Assembly (NCBI GenBank): GCA_013698215.1 | Contig: JACCVJ010000191.1 | Coordinates: 1-7,499, forward strand | Reading direction: 5' to 3' | DNA length: 7,499 nt | Source of the DNA: Tatlockia sp. | GTDB lineage: Bacteria > Cyanobacteriota > Cyanobacteriia > Cyanobacteriales > Chroococcidiopsidaceae | In this document: one piece after another, positions 1 to 6,471 of the stretch | Numbering within the stretch: the stretch's first letter is position 1 | Layout: each line of letters begins with the position of its first letter | Made by a program: the position numbers and the translations under genes | Notes under the pieces: model-generated | What the model saw: the letters and a program-made list of their open reading frames with translations, nothing else | Database searches by the model: none | What the model was told of the DNA's origin: nothing

Positions 1-625
1 GATTATTACTAGCGGGATCGCCATCTAATAAATGTTGCAAAAACCAGCCTGCACCAGCTTGCCAGCTAATAGAGCGCCAATGCACTATGTAAGATGCCAG
101 CCATAATCGCGCGTGATTATGTAAATATCCCGTTTCGCGCAACTGCTGGCTAAAACTATCAATGCAGACAAGCTTAGTTGTTCCACTGGCAATATCATCG
201 GGTAATACCTCTGCATAGTTTTTAGACGTATAGCCAGTTTTATAAGGCTCTCTATCCAGCCAAATATCATTACCAAGCTCAGTATAAAGCCGTTGCCAAT
301 AATCGCGCCATCCTAATTCGTTGATTAGTTTACTTGCTTCATCTTTTTGTTGTACTTGAGCTTGAAAGCGGTCGCGAATTTCTGCCAAGTTCAAAACCCC
401 ATAGCGGATGTATGGCGACAACCGAGTCACTGCACCAGTTAGATAGTTGCGCGAACTAGCATATTTAGACGGGTTGACTTGCTCTAGAAGTTCTTGGGCG
501 GCTTTGCGTCCACCGACAGTTTTACTAACATGGTTATCTCGTGCTGTAGCTGTAGGAAATTGGGTTTGGAGGTAAGCAACTAATTCCTCGGAATTAGCAA
601 ACTCTCGCCGCATATCTTTACTCAT
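1..625 (-). CDS. Photolyase/cryptochrome-type FAD-binding domain protein, 3' end off window
   Basis: The first 208 codons are present and the frame is open to the window edge. The protein matches the C-terminal helical FAD domain of DNA photolyases. TRLSPYIRYG lies at 67-76, ELGWRDYW at 103-110, GYLHNHARLW at 166-175 and DGDPASNN at 201-208. By memory alignment to E. coli PhrB, E103, W106 and R107 correspond to the lesion-contacting E274, W277 and R278; R173 to R344; D201, D203 and N207 to the FAD-pocket D372, D374 and N378. H171 stands where E. coli has R342. The usual N-terminal alpha/beta antenna-binding domain is absent: the FAD domain begins near the start codon, and an in-frame stop lies 8 codons upstream of ATG 625. 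About 80-100 residues should remain outside the window. The ATG lacks a clear Shine-Dalgarno; ATG 613 is an alternative. It could repair DNA, act as a light sensor, or do neither; the family assignment is firm, the activity is not. Confidence 0.88.
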   Translation of the reverse strand, partial: MSKDMRREFANSEELVAYLQTQFPTATARDNHVSKTVGGRKAAQELLEQVNPSKYASSRNYLTGAVTRLSPYIRYGVLNLAEIRDRFQAQVQQKDEASKLINELGWRDYWQRLYTELGNDIWLDREPYKTGYTSKNYAEVLPDDIASGTTKLVCIDSFSQQLRETGYLHNHARLWLASYIVHWRSISWQAGAGWFLQHLLDGDPASNN

Positions 626-745
626 TAAGGTATTTTCCGTTAATCTCTATAACTATTGTGAACTACTACAATCGTTGGGCAACGTTGAAGGTTAGACCAA
701 AGAGATTTTTATTGCTTTTGACTTTTCAATTCAATCGTTAGGTAG

Positions 746-775
746 TTGGTTACACTACAAAGCAAATGATATAGA
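746..775 (+). promoter_or_regulatory. Possible sigma70-type promoter for the Ser/Thr kinase gene
   Basis: TTGGTT (746-751) and TATAGA (770-775) are separated by 18 bases and would place a transcript start near 782, about 55 bases before the kinase ATG. The -35 match is weak, so this is only a candidate. The rest of the 626-836 interval is AT-rich divergent upstream DNA and must also hold the promoter of the photolyase-like gene, which I could not pick out. Confidence 0.2.
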
Positions 776-836
776 TTTTGTAAAGGTATGTAGACCTAGT
801 AATCTGAATCCTTTGCAGCGTTACTGTAAAATTTTA

Positions 837-2456
837 ATGATGACAACGCTAAACGGGCGGTATCAAGTTATTCAGGTTTTAGGACATGGCGGGTTTGGTG
901 AAACCTTCTTAGCTGAAGATACTTATCTGCCTTCCCGCCGCCCTTGTGTGATTAAGCAGCTAAAGGTAATGAATGACCCGCAAAAGAACCGAGCGGGACA
1001 ACAAAAGTTTCAACAAGAGCGATTTGGGCGCGAAGCAGCAACTTTAGAAAAATTAGGAGAAGGTAGCAGCCAAATTCCCAAGCTGTTCGCCTACTTTGCC
1101 GAAAACGAGCAGTTTTACTTGATTCAAGAGTGGATTCAAGGGCCAACCTTAACTGATGTTGTCACGGCTCAAGAAACTATGAGCGAACCTGATGTTAAAA
1201 ATATTTTGGTGAGTTTGTTATCTGTTCTTGACTACGTTCATAGCGGCGGTATTATCCATCGAGATATTAAGCCAGATAATATTATTTTACGCAACTCAAA
1301 TAATCAGCCAGTTTTAATTGATTTTGGTGCAGTTAAAGAAACCGTAGCTACAGTAATTAATGCTCAAGGAAAAAGCGATCGCTCAATTGTTGTTGGTACG
1401 CCGGGTTTTATGGCTCCAGAGCAAGCCGCCGGAAGACCAATTTATGCCAGCGACGTATATAGTTTAGGCTTGACAGCGATTTATATGCTTACGGGCAAAC
1501 ATCCCCAACAGTTAGAATTAGACTCGGAAACTGGCGAGATTTTGTGGCACAAATACATACCAAAGGTGAGTCAACTAACAGACATAATTGATCGCGCTAT
1601 TAAATATCATCCGCGCGAGCGCTACACTACAGCCCAAAAAATGCTAGAAGCAATGCAAGCAATTGGTGTTTCTGTACCAATAGCAACGCTGGTTGTAAGT
1701 CCTATCGCTAGTCAGTCGCCGACAATATTTTCCCCATCTAAAAATATCCCTGAAACCGTAAGCCAAGGAAAGGGGAAAAGAAATTTAATTATCGGTGGTT
1801 TGCTGGCTACGGGGTTAGCGGGAGTTGTTGCTACATTTAGTTTTGGGCAAAATCAAACTTTTAAGTCAATTGATATCGCCGCACCAACAAATGCTCCTGC
1901 ACCGGATTCAATCACAGTCAAAGAGCGATCGCCTGCCCCAAGTCTAACGGAAGTTTTACCTAGTTCTTCCCCTTCACCAGTAACACAAAAAGAAGTTACT
2001 ACGCCAACCCCTACTGCAATACCTACGCAAAATAAAGCTAATAACACTCAATCTATTGTAATTGGTTTCCCGCCGGGTACTTCCGAAAACAGAGTCAAAG
2101 CTACTTTTGGCAACCCAAAAACTAATACAAGGGGTATTTGGGGCAATACTCGCGCCGTTATTTATGAATTAGAACCGGAGCGGATTACTTTAGGCTACTT
2201 ATACGATCGCAATTCAAGCCAAATTCGCCAAACTGAAGTAGCTTTTGCTCAATCGGTAGCATCAGACGTAATGCAATCTACTTTACAAGGAATGCTAGGC
2301 GATTACTTTTCTGAAGATATTAACAACGGGTTGCAACAAGTGCGTCAACGCCAAACTAACAACTATTCGTTTAATACAGGGAACTTAAAAGGCACAATTG
2401 AAAGAAACGAGCGCGATCGCATTTATATTGGTGTTTGGGAAGCTGATTTGCATTAA
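837..2456 (+). CDS. Membrane-anchored Ser/Thr protein kinase with extracytoplasmic C-terminal domain
   Basis: A Hanks-type (eukaryotic-like) kinase of 539 residues. From ATG 837 the visible motifs are the glycine loop GHGGFG (16-21), ATP lysine K40 in VIKQLK, probable helix-C glutamate E66, catalytic HRDIKPDN (141-148), DFG (162-164) and APE (193-195). All catalytic residues are intact, so it should be active. A basic KGKR stretch precedes a single hydrophobic helix at about 317-337, placing the kinase in the cytoplasm and the rest outside the membrane. A Pro/Ser/Thr-rich linker (about 345-410) leads to a compact domain (about 412-539) containing GFPPGTSENRV, which I do not recognise; it probably senses a ligand or envelope state. 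ATG 837 or the adjacent ATG 840 puts the conserved TTLNGRYQV at the N-terminus; TTG 813 is in frame but adds an unrelated leader. There is no good Shine-Dalgarno at any of the three. The gene stands alone; its substrate is unknown. Confidence 0.93.
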   Translation: MMTTLNGRYQVIQVLGHGGFGETFLAEDTYLPSRRPCVIKQLKVMNDPQKNRAGQQKFQQERFGREAATLEKLGEGSSQIPKLFAYFAENEQFYLIQEWIQGPTLTDVVTAQETMSEPDVKNILVSLLSVLDYVHSGGIIHRDIKPDNIILRNSNNQPVLIDFGAVKETVATVINAQGKSDRSIVVGTPGFMAPEQAAGRPIYASDVYSLGLTAIYMLTGKHPQQLELDSETGEILWHKYIPKVSQLTDIIDRAIKYHPRERYTTAQKMLEAMQAIGVSVPIATLVVSPIASQSPTIFSPSKNIPETVSQGKGKRNLIIGGLLATGLAGVVATFSFGQNQTFKSIDIAAPTNAPAPDSITVKERSPAPSLTEVLPSSSPSPVTQKEVTTPTPTAIPTQNKANNTQSIVIGFPPGTSENRVKATFGNPKTNTRGIWGNTRAVIYELEPERITLGYLYDRNSSQIRQTEVAFAQSVASDVMQSTLQGMLGDYFSEDINNGLQQVRQRQTNNYSFNTGNLKGTIERNERDRIYIGVWEADLH

Positions 2457-2573
2457 ACCTCCCGGCGATGGTGTTGGCAATAGCTGTATTTAATCAAACT
2501 AAATAATATTCAAGTAAGCACTTAACCCCAGCTTAGTCTAACGTTGTAATGGAGCAGGGTTGAGTATAAAGTT

Positions 2574-4379
2574 ATGGCGCTAATAGTTCAAAAATACGGT
2601 GGTACTTCTGTTGGTTCAGTAGAACGCATTACAGCAGTGGCAAAAAGAGCGATCGCACTCTGCAAACAGGGAAACTCCTTAGTTGTAGTAGTTTCGGCAA
2701 TGGGCAAAACTACCGATGGGTTAGTGCGATTAGCTCAGGAAATTTCCCCTAATCCCAGCCGTCGGGAAATGGATATGCTACTTTCTACTGGCGAACAGGT
2801 AACAATTGCGTTGTTGGCGATGGCATTACAAGAATTAGGACAACCAGCAATTTCCCTCACGGGGGCGCAGGTGGGCATTGTTACCGAAGCGGAACATAGC
2901 CGCGCCCGAATTTTGCACATTAAACCGGAAAGAATTAATCGCCAATTGCAAGAGGGAAAAGTTGTTGTCGTCGCAGGCTTTCAGGGCATTAGCAACACCT
3001 TAGACTTAGAAATTACAACTTTAGGACGTGGTGGAAGCGACACTTCCGCCGTTGCTTTAGCTGCCGCTTTAAAGGCTGATTATTGCGAAATTTATACTGA
3101 CGTACCAGGCATTTTGACCACCGATCCACGCCTAGTACCTCAAGCGCAGTTGATGGCAGAAATTACCTGCGATGAAATGCTAGAACTAGCGAGTTTGGGC
3201 GCAAAAGTTTTGCATCCTCGCGCTGTAGAAATTGCTCGAAATTACGGGGTAGAACTGGTAGTTCGTTCTAGCTGGAGTGAAGAACCTGGTACACGGGTAG
3301 TGTCGCCGATACCCAAAGAAAGAAGCCTTGTAGACTTAGAAATTGCTCGTCCGGTGGATGGGGTGGAATTAGATACAGATCAAGCTAGGGTGGCTTTATT
3401 GCGCGTACCCGATCGCCCAGGAGTAGCAGCGCGACTCTTTGGCGAAATTGCCAAGCAAAACTTGGATGTTGACTTAATCATTCAATCTATCCACGAAGGC
3501 AATACTAACGATATAGCTTTTACGGTAACTACACCCATGCTCAAACGAGCAGAAGCTGTAGCTAGTGCGATCGCCCCTGTACTGCGTTCTAATAGTAATT
3601 GCGCCCCCCAAGAAGCCGAAGTAATGATTCAGCCACAAATTGCCAAAGTCAGCATTGCTGGCGCTGGTATGATTGGTCGTCCGGGAGTAGCAGCGAAAAT
3701 GTTTGCTACTTTATCGCAGGCGGGGGTAAATATTCAAATGATTTCAACTTCTGAAGTCAAAGTTAGTTGCGTAATTGATGCTAGTGATGGCGATCGCGCC
3801 ATCAATGCCCTTTGTGCCGCCTTTGCAGTTACTAAACAAGATCCCAGTCAAAAAACTGTTAATACTGCCATCCCTCCAGTGCGGGGAGTCGCTCTAGACC
3901 TCAATCAAGCACGTTTGGCTATTAGGCAAGTACCCGATCGCCCCGGAACTGCCGCCCGCTTATTTGGGTTGTTAGCAGAAAATAGTATTAGTGTCGATAC
4001 AATTATCCAATCTCAACGCTGTCGTATAGTTGACGGTGTACCCAAGCGCGATATTGCCTGTACGGTGGCGCAACTAGACGCACAATTGGCAAAAGAAACT
4101 TTAAAAAATGCGGCGCTAGAATTTGGTTGGGGTGAAATAGTCGTTGATAGTGCGATCGCTAAAGTAAGTATAGTTGGGGCAGGAATGCTCGGACAACCAG
4201 GAATTGCCGCTAAAATGTTTCAGGCCCTCGCCCAGCAGCAAATCAACATCCAAATGATCGCAACTTCAGAAATTAAAATTAGCTGCGTTGTCTCTCAAGA
4301 AGAAGGGGTTAAAGCCCTACAAGCAATTCACAGCGCTTTTGAGCTTGAAGGCAAAGACGAAATTCAAGTTTCTGCTTAA
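2574..4379 (+). CDS. lysC: Aspartate kinase (aspartokinase) with four ACT domains
   Basis: Phosphorylates L-aspartate with ATP, the first step towards lysine, threonine, methionine and diaminopimelate. The catalytic amino-acid kinase domain fills about residues 1-250, with KYGGTSVG at 7-14, STGEQ at 71-75, GRGGSDTS at 151-158 and the TTDPR nucleotide region at 182-186. Four ACT domains follow, starting near 271, 356, 446 and 528. They form a duplicated pair: domains 1 and 3 share VPDRPG and ARLFG, and domains 2 and 4 share IAKVSI, GAGM and KISC/KVSC strands. At 601 residues it is far longer than two-ACT aspartokinases (about 400-450) and fits the cyanobacterial four-ACT class, for which feedback control by lysine and threonine is known. 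ATG 2574 begins the conserved strand directly. GGAG at 2551-2554 is 19 bases away, too far for a normal ribosome site. The gene is monocistronic and ends at a hairpin; no other pathway gene is adjacent. Confidence 0.97.
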   Translation: MALIVQKYGGTSVGSVERITAVAKRAIALCKQGNSLVVVVSAMGKTTDGLVRLAQEISPNPSRREMDMLLSTGEQVTIALLAMALQELGQPAISLTGAQVGIVTEAEHSRARILHIKPERINRQLQEGKVVVVAGFQGISNTLDLEITTLGRGGSDTSAVALAAALKADYCEIYTDVPGILTTDPRLVPQAQLMAEITCDEMLELASLGAKVLHPRAVEIARNYGVELVVRSSWSEEPGTRVVSPIPKERSLVDLEIARPVDGVELDTDQARVALLRVPDRPGVAARLFGEIAKQNLDVDLIIQSIHEGNTNDIAFTVTTPMLKRAEAVASAIAPVLRSNSNCAPQEAEVMIQPQIAKVSIAGAGMIGRPGVAAKMFATLSQAGVNIQMISTSEVKVSCVIDASDGDRAINALCAAFAVTKQDPSQKTVNTAIPPVRGVALDLNQARLAIRQVPDRPGTAARLFGLLAENSISVDTIIQSQRCRIVDGVPKRDIACTVAQLDAQLAKETLKNAALEFGWGEIVVDSAIAKVSIVGAGMLGQPGIAAKMFQALAQQQINIQMIATSEIKISCVVSQEEGVKALQAIHSAFELEGKDEIQVSA

Positions 4380-4383
4380 CAAT

Positions 4384-4410
4384 GCCCCCAAACTGATGCA
4401 GTCCGGGGGC
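4384..4410. terminator. Hairpin between convergent lysC and holin-like gene
   Basis: GCCCCC (4384-4389) pairs with GGGGGC (4405-4410). Inside, ACTG (4392-4395) pairs with CAGT (4399-4402) around a 3-base loop, the two stems being separated by a 2x2 internal loop. It begins 4 bases after the lysC stop and lies 9 bases past the stop of the opposing gene, so it can serve both strands. Neither side has a strong T-run, so release may be inefficient. Confidence 0.7.
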
Positions 4411-4419
4411 TAAGAATAA

Positions 4420-4788
4420 TTAAGCAGCTACAAAACCATAAATTAAGTTACTGACAACCGATAGCGCTAAAGCCCCAATTAACGCGCTCCAAATCCCTTG
4501 ACGCAGCCGAAAACCACTTACAGCACTGGCTGTAATTGCCAAAGCAACGGCAGCAACAATAAACGTAACTAGCCCAGAGATTAAGCCAAAAGTCAACAGA
4601 TTAGGAATAAAAAACACTGCCTTCAAAATTGGATTGATAACGGCGGCGACAACTCCTAAAACTGCGGCGGAAGTGTAAGCTTTTACTGGGCTATCAATTT
4701 CTACCCCTACAGGCAATTTGGTTACAATGAGCAAGCTTGAAGCACTAACTAGCCAAGCAATTAATAAACTTACAAGATCAAAGTGCAT
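4420..4788 (-). CDS. Small membrane protein, phage holin family 4 / YvlD-like
   Basis: A 122-residue, very hydrophobic protein with about four membrane helices: roughly 3-23, 38-58, 62-88 and 98-120. The motif INPILKAVFFIPNLLTFGL around 51-69 is typical of the family Pfam calls phage holin family 4 (YvlD in Bacillus). These are widespread chromosomal membrane proteins of unknown function; the holin label comes from topology and similarity and does not imply lysis. A clear Shine-Dalgarno, AGGAG at 4798-4802, sits 9 bases before the ATG and supports the start. It lies downstream of exbB-exbD on the same strand but 97 bases away, and the gap contains a palindrome and a possible -10 element, so it probably has its own promoter. 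It converges on lysC. Confidence is high for a real membrane protein, moderate for the family name. Confidence 0.87.
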   Translation of the reverse strand: MHFDLVSLLIAWLVSASSLLIVTKLPVGVEIDSPVKAYTSAAVLGVVAAVINPILKAVFFIPNLLTFGLISGLVTFIVAAVALAITASAVSGFRLRQGIWSALIGALALSVVSNLIYGFVAA

Positions 4789-4818
4789 AATTTCATTCTC
4801 CTAATTTCAGACAGATTC

Positions 4819-4827
4819 TTAATACCA
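4819..4827 (-). promoter_or_regulatory. Candidate extended -10 for the holin-like gene
   Basis: On the minus strand the sequence reads TGGTATTAA, an extended -10 (TGN followed by a 4/6 match to TATAAT). It would start a transcript near 4812, leaving a leader of about 24 bases that contains the AGGAG. No good -35 hexamer is seen; the 17-base palindrome at 4829-4845 occupies the spacer and -35 area. Confidence 0.3.
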
Positions 4828-4828
4828 G

Positions 4829-4845
4829 TAGACTAATTTAGTCTA
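4829..4845. repeat. 17-base palindrome, operator candidate ahead of the holin-like gene
   Basis: Perfect 8-base arms TAGACTAA and TTAGTCTA flank a single central T. It lies 41-57 bases upstream of the ATG at 4788 and directly upstream of the candidate -10. An outer pair, ACAGAT (4811-4816) and ATCTGT (4855-4860), brackets it. A one-base centre makes a poor RNA hairpin but suits a dimeric DNA-binding protein. The regulator is unknown. Confidence 0.45.
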
Positions 4846-4885
4846 GAAATATTCATCTGTAAATTGGCAGAACTTGAGCTTATCT

Positions 4886-5482
4886 TTAGGGTGAAACTGT
4901 ACTTGGTTGCGTCCTTGAGGGTGCTGTCGGAAAAACTGGAATAGTATTATTAACCCCCGGTGGGCTAGTAGGCGGTGTAGGTAAAGGTGCTGTACCTTGC
5001 AACGGGCTAGTAGTTGGTGAAGGATTGACAGGAATAGTCAAATTAGGAGCAACGGTAGTAGGGGTTTGAGTAGAAGCTGGTGGTAAAGTCGCCAAAGCAA
5101 CGCGATCGCCTCCTACTTGTCGCATAATATCTAATACTTGCACCACATCGTCATAGCTTGATGTCCTAGAAGCATTCAACACCATCAAAGCCGTAGGGTT
5201 AGCCCGAAAATAAGTTTGTAAAGTTCCGGGCAATTGGTCTAAATTAATTGGTTGTTGTTCGACATAAATTTGTCCCACCGGATCTATAGTTACAATCAAT
5301 CGTTGTTGCGCCTGGGGTGTTGTACTGGTATTTGCTTTAGGCAAATCTACATTAATTGCTTGCTGCCGAGTAAATTGCAAAGCTGCTAACAAAAAGAACG
5401 TCAATATACAAAAAATGACATCAATCAACGGAATAATCTGAATTTGGACTTCTTCAAGGGGTGAATGTAAATTAATTTTCAT
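4886..5482 (-). CDS. exbD: ExbD/TolR-type biopolymer transport protein with proline-rich tail
   Basis: The single-span subunit of an ExbB-ExbD proton-driven motor in the inner membrane. A short cytoplasmic N-terminus is followed by one helix at about 16-36 carrying IPLIDVIF; D21 matches the essential protonatable aspartate of ExbD/TolR (D25 in E. coli ExbD). The periplasmic ExbD domain spans about 40-132. Residues 133-198 form an unusual low-complexity tail, 19 prolines in 66 residues with many Thr and Ser and a single charged residue (R189). ExbD proteins usually end near 140 residues, so the tail is an extension. The gene follows exbB by 18 bases on the same strand and should be cotranscribed; its ATG has only a weak ribosome site, consistent with translational coupling. 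No tonB or tolA is present, so the exact partner is unknown: TonB-dependent iron or cobalamin uptake is likelier than Tol-Pal, but this is inference. Confidence 0.93.
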   Translation of the reverse strand: MKINLHSPLEEVQIQIIPLIDVIFCILTFFLLAALQFTRQQAINVDLPKANTSTTPQAQQRLIVTIDPVGQIYVEQQPINLDQLPGTLQTYFRANPTALMVLNASRTSSYDDVVQVLDIMRQVGGDRVALATLPPASTQTPTTVAPNLTIPVNPSPTTSPLQGTAPLPTPPTSPPGVNNTIPVFPTAPSRTQPSTVSP

Positions 5483-5500
5483 TTTGGTGATTTGTATAGC

Positions 5501-6388
5501 TCAAAACTGTGAATTGTCCCGGTGATTCTCGTTATTTTGCGGTGTCTGGTTGCCTTCTCGTTCGCCTATTTCCGTTGCTTCAGGGCTAGTAATTTGCTCA
5601 TTCGGAGATGTACCTAAGTCTCGCGCGCGATCGCTTCCGTCGCCAAAATCTGATTGAAAACTTGTTGGTTGTTGCAACCTAGTAGGTTGGCTAGTTGTGA
5701 TATTTTCTTTCGTAGTCACTAATTCTCGATTCGGGCGTTCTTCAATAGTTGACATACTTGCAGAGATATTTTGCCAGTATTGCCGATAAAGTAACTCTAA
5801 GTCGCTTCCCGATCTACGAAACACTTTAACTTGATTGACTACAAAACCTTGAAACAAGCGGTAAAAAACCAAACTACTAATTGCCACAATTAGCCCGGCG
5901 GCGGTACTAATCAACGATTGTCCAATTCCTGTAGTTACTCCCGCCGCCGCCGCCGTTCCCAAGTCTCCGAGGCGAATATTACCCAAAGACTGAATCAACC
6001 CTAATACTGTACCTAATAACCCTAATAGGGGCGCTAGAGCAATTACAGCTTCTAACACTTTTTCCCCTTGTCGCATCGATGACAGTTCATCTTCGGCGCT
6101 GGCTTCTAAGGCTAATCGAAAAAGCTCTGGATCGGGCTTTACAAGGCGCAAGGGCGCATAAAGAAACCGCCCAATAGGCTGATTAACAGCACGTTTGGCA
6201 AGTTCTGTTGCTGACCCCCAATTGGCACTAGCTGTATTTAAAATCCGATTGACAATCTCGCGTTCTTGGCTAAGAATCCTCACCCAAAACCACAATCTCT
6301 CAATAATCACGCTCAACGATAAAATCGATAAAGCCAGCAAAGGCCACATTGCTGGCCCACCATCTCGAAAAATCTGTACTACATCCAC
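5501..6388 (-). CDS. exbB: MotA/TolQ/ExbB proton channel family protein
   Basis: The three-span stator subunit that, with ExbD, conducts protons to power work at the outer membrane. Helices are at about 12-36, 113-135 and 152-176. Between helices 1 and 2 lies a cytoplasmic region of about 75 residues, as in the family. PLLGLLGTVLG (120-130) and GIGQSLISTAAGL (154-166) are the signature stretches; T127 and T162 match the two channel threonines of E. coli ExbB. Residues from about 209 to 295 form a polar, Ser/Thr/Asn/Gln-rich, probably disordered cytoplasmic tail, longer than in typical ExbB (about 215-245 residues in all). The start is GTG at 6388, supported by an excellent Shine-Dalgarno 8 bases away; ATG 6384 is out of frame. 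It is the first gene of an exbB-exbD pair. A 30-base inverted repeat lies just upstream. No Fur-like box was recognised. Confidence 0.93.
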   Translation of the reverse strand: MDVVQIFRDGGPAMWPLLALSILSLSVIIERLWFWVRILSQEREIVNRILNTASANWGSATELAKRAVNQPIGRFLYAPLRLVKPDPELFRLALEASAEDELSSMRQGEKVLEAVIALAPLLGLLGTVLGLIQSLGNIRLGDLGTAAAAGVTTGIGQSLISTAAGLIVAISSLVFYRLFQGFVVNQVKVFRRSGSDLELLYRQYWQNISASMSTIEERPNRELVTTKENITTSQPTRLQQPTSFQSDFGDGSDRARDLGTSPNEQITSPEATEIGEREGNQTPQNNENHRDNSQF

Positions 6389-6396
6389 TGTTTTTA

Positions 6397-6405
6397 CTCT
6401 CCTCC
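6397..6405 (-). promoter_or_regulatory. Strong Shine-Dalgarno that fixes the GTG start of exbB
   Basis: The minus strand reads GGAGGAGAG, ending 8 bases before GTG 6388. It is the strongest ribosome site in the window and decides for the GTG, since no in-frame ATG exists nearby. Confidence 0.85.
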
Positions 6406-6426
6406 GTCCATTCCTCAGCCCACTAT

Positions 6427-6456
6427 TTAAGCATCGTTAACCACAACGTTGCTTAA
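6427..6456. repeat. 30-base inverted repeat ahead of exbB
   Basis: Arms TTAAGCATCGTT (6427-6438) and AACGTTGCTTAA (6445-6456) are complementary at 11 of 12 positions around the 6-base loop AACCAC. It lies 22 bases upstream of the exbB Shine-Dalgarno and just downstream of the TACAAT box, so it would fall at the very start of the exbB transcript. It could be a repressor operator or a 5' leader hairpin that stabilises or gates the mRNA. Confidence 0.55.
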
Positions 6457-6465
6457 GGCACTTTA

Positions 6466-6471
6466 ATTGTA
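6466..6471 (-). promoter_or_regulatory. Candidate -10 box for the exbB-exbD operon
   Basis: TACAAT on the minus strand matches TATAAT at 5 of 6 positions and would place the start near 6459, leaving a leader of about 70 bases. No convincing -35 is seen 16-18 bases upstream, where a HIP1 octamer (6483-6490) lies. Confidence 0.3.

Noticed and set aside
85..276. Open frame of 63 codons on the minus strand
   Set aside because: It lies in another frame inside the photolyase-like gene, whose frame carries clear family motifs; its translation resembles nothing.
813..836. TTG 813 as start of the kinase
   Set aside because: It adds eight residues unlike the family; ATG 837/840 begins just ahead of the conserved TTLNGRY stretch. 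Not fully excluded, as no Shine-Dalgarno decides it.
2457..2573. lysC promoter with TTGGCA (2474-2479) and TAATAT (2504-2509)
   Set aside because: The 24-base spacer is too long for a sigma70 promoter; no better pair or riboswitch was seen in this gap.
4420..4788. Holin of a lysis cassette or prophage remnant
   Set aside because: No endolysin, spanin or other phage gene is nearby, and this family is common in bacterial chromosomes without phage context.
6195..6440. Open frame of 81 codons on the plus strand running out of exbB
   Set aside because: It is antisense to the conserved first helix of ExbB and has no ribosome site or recognisable product.
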